From: JBDSTZ01 sp039927975
GTDB taxonomy: Bacteria > Pseudomonadota > Gammaproteobacteria > Burkholderiales > Burkholderiaceae_D
Reading direction: 5' to 3'
DNA length: 7,184 nucleotides
NCBI GenBank assembly: GCA_039927975.1
Contig: JBDSTZ010000385.1
Span: 1 to 7,184 of the forward strand
The stretch's first letter is position 1, and each line of letters begins with the position of its first letter. Shown here piece by piece: positions 3,815-7,184 of this stretch. A program made the translations under genes and the position numbers. The notes beneath the pieces were generated by a model. That model saw nothing but the letters and a program-made list of their open reading frames with translations, was not told the origin of the DNA and did no database searches.

Positions 3815-6385
3815 TTACGCGATGCTGACGCGCTCCGAAATATGCGCCAGCGCTTCCTCGACCTGGTCGATCAGGATCAGGCACAGATCGCCTTCCGACA
3901 AGCGCGCCAGCGCCGTGTCGATCGCGACGAATTCGCCGTTGATCTCGTCCACATGCGTGGTGCGCTTGGCGCCGGCCAGGCCCTCGCGCAGCAGCGCGAC
4001 GACTTCGCCATCCTCGCGTCCGCGCTGGCACTGGTCCTGGTACAGCAGCACATCGTCGAAGGCGGCGCCGAGAATCTCGGTCTGCTGGCGGATGTCCTGG
4101 TCGCGGCGGTCGCCGGCGCCGCTGATCACCACCGAGCGGCGCTTGGCCGGCATGCTCTCGACCGCGCTCACCAGCGCCAGGATGGCGTCGGGATTGTGGC
4201 CGTAGTCGGCAATCACCGTCGCGCCGCGATAGTTGAACAGATTGAAGCGCCCCGGCGCGTTGTCGCTGTCGTTGGCGAACGACTTGAGGCCCGCGCAGAT
4301 CGCTTCCCACGACACCCCCACGCCCCACGCGGCGGCCACCGAGGCCATCACGTTCTCGACCTGGAAGCCGATGCTGCCGTTGCGCGTGATCGGCACCTGC
4401 GACAGCGCCACGCGCTGCGACAGGCCGCCGTGCGCCGCCACCAGGTGGTCGCCGTCGATGAACACCACCCGCTGGCCCTGCGCGCGGTGCATCGACATCA
4501 CCGGATGCTGGGCGTCGGCGGCGAAGAAGGTCACGCTGCCACGGCAGTTGTCGGCCATGCCCACCACCACCGGATCGGTGGCGTTGAGCACCGCGATGCC
4601 GCTGTCGGCCACGTTCTGCACGATCACCCGCTTGAGCACCGCCAGGTCTTCCAGCGTGGTGATGTAATTGAGGCCCAGGTGGTCGCCCGACCCGATATTC
4701 GTCACCACCGCCACTTGGCAGCGGTCGAACGCCAGGCCTTCGCGCAGCAGGCCGCCGCGCGCGGTTTCAAACACCGCCGCGTCAACGTCCGGGTGCATCA
4801 GCACATTGCGCGCGCTGCGCGGACCGCTGCAGTCGCCGCTGTCGATGCGGCGTCCTTCGATGTACACGCCGTCGGTGTTGGTCATGCCGGTGCGCAGTCC
4901 GCCCGCCGTCAGCAGGTGGGCGATCAGGCGCACGGTGGTGGTCTTGCCGTTGGTGCCGGTGACGGCGACAACCGGAATGCGGCCGTCGTCGCCCTCCTCG
5001 AACATCGACGAGACGATCGCCTCGCCCACCGCGCGGCCCTTGCCGAACGAGGGCGACAGGTGCATGCGCAGGCCCGGCGCGGCGTTCACTTCGACCACGC
5101 CGCCGCCTTGTTCCTCGATCGGTTTGAGCACGCTGTCGCACACCAGGTCGACGCCACAGATGTCGAGGCCGACCATGTGGGCGGCGGCGATCGCGCGCGC
5201 CGCCACTTCGGGATGCACGTCGTCGGTGACGTCGGTGGCCGAGCCGCCGGTCGACAGGTTGGCGTTGTTGCGCAAGACCACGCGCTGGCCTTTCGGCGGC
5301 ACCGAATCGGCCTGGTAGCCCTGGCCCGCCAGGCTGTGCAGCGCGATGTCGTCGAAGCGGATCTTGGTCAGCGAGGTGGCGTGGCCATTGCCGCGCCGTG
5401 GATCGAGGTTGACCTGGTCGACCAGCTGCTGCACGCTGTGCACGCCGTCGCCGACCACCTGCGGCGGATCGCGCCGCGCGGCGGCGATCAGCTTGTTGCC
5501 GACCACCAGCAGGCGGAAGTCGTGGCCCGGCAGGTAGCGCTCGACCATGATTTCGTCGCCGAAACCGGCGGCGGCGTTGAAGCCGGCCGCCAGCTGTTCG
5601 CGCGTCGACAGGTTCACCGCCACGCCCTTGCCCTGGTTGCCGTCCTTCGGTTTGACCACCACCGGCAGGCCGATCTCCTGCGCCGCCGCCCAGGCGTCGT
5701 CGGGGTTGCTCACCACCCGGCCATGCGGCACCGGCACGCCGGCCGCGTCGAGCAGGCGCTTGGTCAGTTCCTTGTCCTGCGCGATCGCTTCGGCAATCGC
5801 CCCGGTGCGGTCGATTTCGGCGGCCTGGATCTTGCGCTGCTTGCTGCCCCAGCCGAACATCACCAGGCTGCCATCGGTCAGCCGGCGGTACGGAATATTG
5901 CGCGCCACCGCCGCCTCGACGATCGAGCCGGTCGAGGGCCCGAGCCGCACGTCCTCGTCCAGTTCGCGCAACTGGTCGAGCGCGCCGTCCAGGTCAAACG
6001 CGCTGTCCTCGACCACCGAGGCGCACAGCTGCTGCGCCAGTTCCAGCGCCAGCCGGCCGACCGCTTCTTCGCTGTACTCCACCACCACCTGGAACACCCC
6101 GCGGTCCAGCGTGGCGGTGGTGCGGCTGAAGGTCACCGGGCAGCCGGCCTGTGCCTGCAAGCCCAGCGCCGCCAGTTCGAGCACGTGCGCCATCGGGATG
6201 GTGTCGTTGTGGCCGGTCGGCTGCAGCGGGCTCATTCCCGGAAAGCGGGCGCGCAGGCGCGTCTCGAAGCCGGGCAGGGCGTTGACACATTCCTCGTCCG
6301 GCGAGCAGGAGACGATCGCCTCGACCGAGGTGTGGTGACTCCAGAGATTGGGGCCGCGCAGCGCCCGAACGCGTGAAACTTCCAT
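3815..6385 (-). CDS. cphA: Cyanophycin synthetase CphA
   Basis: CphA polymerises cyanophycin (multi-L-arginyl-poly-L-aspartate), adding Asp to the backbone and Arg to each side chain with two ATP per unit, in the cytoplasm. At 856 residues it is near the usual 860-900. The start MEVSRVRALRGPNLWS is the typical family N-terminus. Domain order: N domain (about 1-160); ATP-grasp domain adding Asp (about 161-465), with ELTKRLLDAAGVPVPHG (206-222), PVVVKPKDGNQGKGV (241-255) and EVNAAPGLRMH (432-442); Mur-ligase-like domain adding Arg (about 470-856), with P-loop GTNGKTT (477-483), FETARGGLLREGL (539-551), VTNIGSGDHLG, PGRF (711-714), DYGHNPDA (727-734) and GAGDRRDQD (757-765). H67-x-x-E70 in the N domain may belong to the primer-generating hydrolytic site described for some CphA enzymes; that is from memory. 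All key motifs are intact, so the enzyme is probably active. AGGAAAA about 8 nt before ATG is a weak ribosome site. It follows cphA' by 75 nt and is probably co-transcribed with it. Confidence 0.97.
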   Translation of the reverse strand: MEVSRVRALRGPNLWSHHTSVEAIVSCSPDEECVNALPGFETRLRARFPGMSPLQPTGHNDTIPMAHVLELAALGLQAQAGCPVTFSRTTATLDRGVFQVVVEYSEEAVGRLALELAQQLCASVVEDSAFDLDGALDQLRELDEDVRLGPSTGSIVEAAVARNIPYRRLTDGSLVMFGWGSKQRKIQAAEIDRTGAIAEAIAQDKELTKRLLDAAGVPVPHGRVVSNPDDAWAAAQEIGLPVVVKPKDGNQGKGVAVNLSTREQLAAGFNAAAGFGDEIMVERYLPGHDFRLLVVGNKLIAAARRDPPQVVGDGVHSVQQLVDQVNLDPRRGNGHATSLTKIRFDDIALHSLAGQGYQADSVPPKGQRVVLRNNANLSTGGSATDVTDDVHPEVAARAIAAAHMVGLDICGVDLVCDSVLKPIEEQGGGVVEVNAAPGLRMHLSPSFGKGRAVGEAIVSSMFEEGDDGRIPVVAVTGTNGKTTTVRLIAHLLTAGGLRTGMTNTDGVYIEGRRIDSGDCSGPRSARNVLMHPDVDAAVFETARGGLLREGLAFDRCQVAVVTNIGSGDHLGLNYITTLEDLAVLKRVIVQNVADSGIAVLNATDPVVVGMADNCRGSVTFFAADAQHPVMSMHRAQGQRVVFIDGDHLVAAHGGLSQRVALSQVPITRNGSIGFQVENVMASVAAAWGVGVSWEAICAGLKSFANDSDNAPGRFNLFNYRGATVIADYGHNPDAILALVSAVESMPAKRRSVVISGAGDRRDQDIRQQTEILGAAFDDVLLYQDQCQRGREDGEVVALLREGLAGAKRTTHVDEINGEFVAIDTALARLSEGDLCLILIDQVEEALAHISERVSIA

Positions 6386-6460
6386 AAACCGTTTTCCTAT
6401 CTGTCGGCATGGCGGCGCGCCGCAATGCCCGGCGCCCGGCGCGATGCCAGGCCTGCTTGA

Positions 6461-7184
6461 TTAATTTTTCTTTGGTTTTGCTGCCGGTGGGGCCGCGTCG
6501 AAAGTACGCAAGCCGGCGCCGATAAAGTTCGGCGCCACGCCCAGCGCCCAGGCCGCGGCCACCGCCGCCAGCACGCTGTCCGGATGCGTCGCCGTCGCCG
6601 GCTTGAGCGAGGCCAGTGGCAGCAGCGCGGTTTCCTGCGCGCCCTCGGCCACCACGATCGTGCTGGCGCGCACGAACACCACCCGCTCGCCGGCCGCGCG
6701 ATGCTGCACCAGCAGCGCGTTGTCCGGGTCGAGCGCGTAGAAAATCACCTTGCCGTCGCACAGTTCGGCCAGCGCCGCCACCGCCGGGTTGGCGGCGTTG
6801 AGCACCGCCACGCCGTCCGGCAGGATCACGTCGATCTGGGTCCGCACCACGTTCGCCACGCCCTCGGCGTCATGGATGTAAAACTCGGCCAACTCTTCGT
6901 GGCCTTCGAGGTCGGTGACCACGCCGACGCTGCACTTGTCGTAGGCCAGGCCCTCGGACAGGATCATGCGCGCATTGCTGGCGAAGACCGCCGCCTGCAA
7001 GGTGCGGTTGATCAGCAGGCGCTGGCCCGGTTCCCATTTCATGCAATCGCCGGCGACCACCTGGCGCGCGTCCAGGTACAGGCCCTGGCCGTTGACCACG
7101 CCGGTATGCTTGCCGGTGTGGCTGACCAGGCAGCCGACCAGCCGCGCGATCATGCTCGTGCCCAGCGTGCCGGTCACGCCGACG
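6461..7184 (-). CDS. cphA': CphA'-type cyanophycin synthetase homologue, C-terminal 240 residues (5' end beyond the window)
   Basis: The visible part aligns with CphA from its Mur-ligase P-loop onward: VGVTGTLGTSM against VVAVTGTNGKTT, then GDCMKWEPG against GDCSGP, AAVFASNARMILSEGLAYDKC against AAVFETARGGLLREGLAFDRC, GVVTDLEGHEEL against AVVTNIGSGDHL, and SVLAAVAAAWALGVAPNFIG near the end. The P-loop Lys is lost (GTLGTSM) and the ETARGG motif is destroyed. The protein stops at FDAAPPAAKPKKN, where CphA continues with another 150 residues (PGRF, DYGHNPDA). The Mur-type Arg-adding site therefore looks dead. Betaproteobacteria are known to carry cphA' beside cphA; a truncated Mur part fits that paralogue. 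The unseen N-terminal ATP-grasp half may still work or assist CphA. The frame is open at the window edge. It lies 75 nt upstream of cphA on the same strand, with no convincing terminator between them. Confidence 0.92.
   Translation of the reverse strand, partial: VGVTGTLGTSMIARLVGCLVSHTGKHTGVVNGQGLYLDARQVVAGDCMKWEPGQRLLINRTLQAAVFASNARMILSEGLAYDKCSVGVVTDLEGHEELAEFYIHDAEGVANVVRTQIDVILPDGVAVLNAANPAVAALAELCDGKVIFYALDPDNALLVQHRAAGERVVFVRASTIVVAEGAQETALLPLASLKPATATHPDSVLAAVAAAWALGVAPNFIGAGLRTFDAAPPAAKPKKN

Noticed and set aside
3695..6376. 893-codon plus-strand open frame rich in His, Arg and Ala
   Set aside because: It is exactly antisense to cphA, whose motifs are intact on the minus strand. The composition is the usual reverse-strand shadow of a GC-rich gene and shows no domain.

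Overview
The window reads as chromosomal DNA of a high-GC betaproteobacterium. The N-terminus of MutS and the cphA'/cphA cyanophycin synthetase pair look most like Oxalobacteraceae (Massilia, Janthinobacterium or Duganella type). That placement is recognition from memory, not a search. All convincing genes lie on the minus strand, so transcription runs from high to low coordinates. The long plus-strand reading frames are antisense shadows.

Layout in transcription order. (1) 7184-6461: C-terminal part of a CphA'-type cyanophycin synthetase homologue with a degenerate Mur-ligase P-loop and no final Mur lobe. (2) 6385-3815: a complete 856-residue cyanophycin synthetase, CphA, followed by a hairpin at 3802-3777. 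(3) 3672-1048: an accessory block holding a possible 62-codon small gene and a tandem family of DUF29 proteins. These are D (intact), a 5' stub of another copy, C (intact), B (broken by a 2-nt frameshift) and A (intact). (4) 841-1: the first 280 codons of mutS, the DNA mismatch repair ATPase, cut off by the window edge.

The cph genes make cyanophycin, an Asp/Arg storage polymer. MutS recognises mismatches. The DUF29 proteins have no known function. The DUF29 block is visibly less GC-rich than cphA: one sampled 60-nt line is 57% GC at 1081-1140 against 73% at 4981-5040. This suggests an accessory block inserted between two housekeeping or metabolic loci.

The most informative structure is inside the DUF29 block. 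A unit of small ORF, spacer with promoter-like element, DUF29 (C/D type) and DUF29 (B type) appears to have been duplicated. One copy then suffered an internal deletion, leaving the first codons of a B-type gene joined to the 3' end of a small-ORF copy. A 53-nt stretch in the spacer is identical in both copies although the flanking DUF29 proteins are only about 66% identical (hand count). The small ORF differs between copies only at synonymous third positions over a 14-codon core, which suggests it is, or was, a real gene. Gene B lost one CA unit of a short dinucleotide run, and adding CA back restores the whole family reading frame exactly.

I found no tRNA, rRNA, CRISPR array, recognisable transposase or attachment site. 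No novel defence or mobile system can be demonstrated. The DUF29/small-ORF array is the only candidate for something undescribed.
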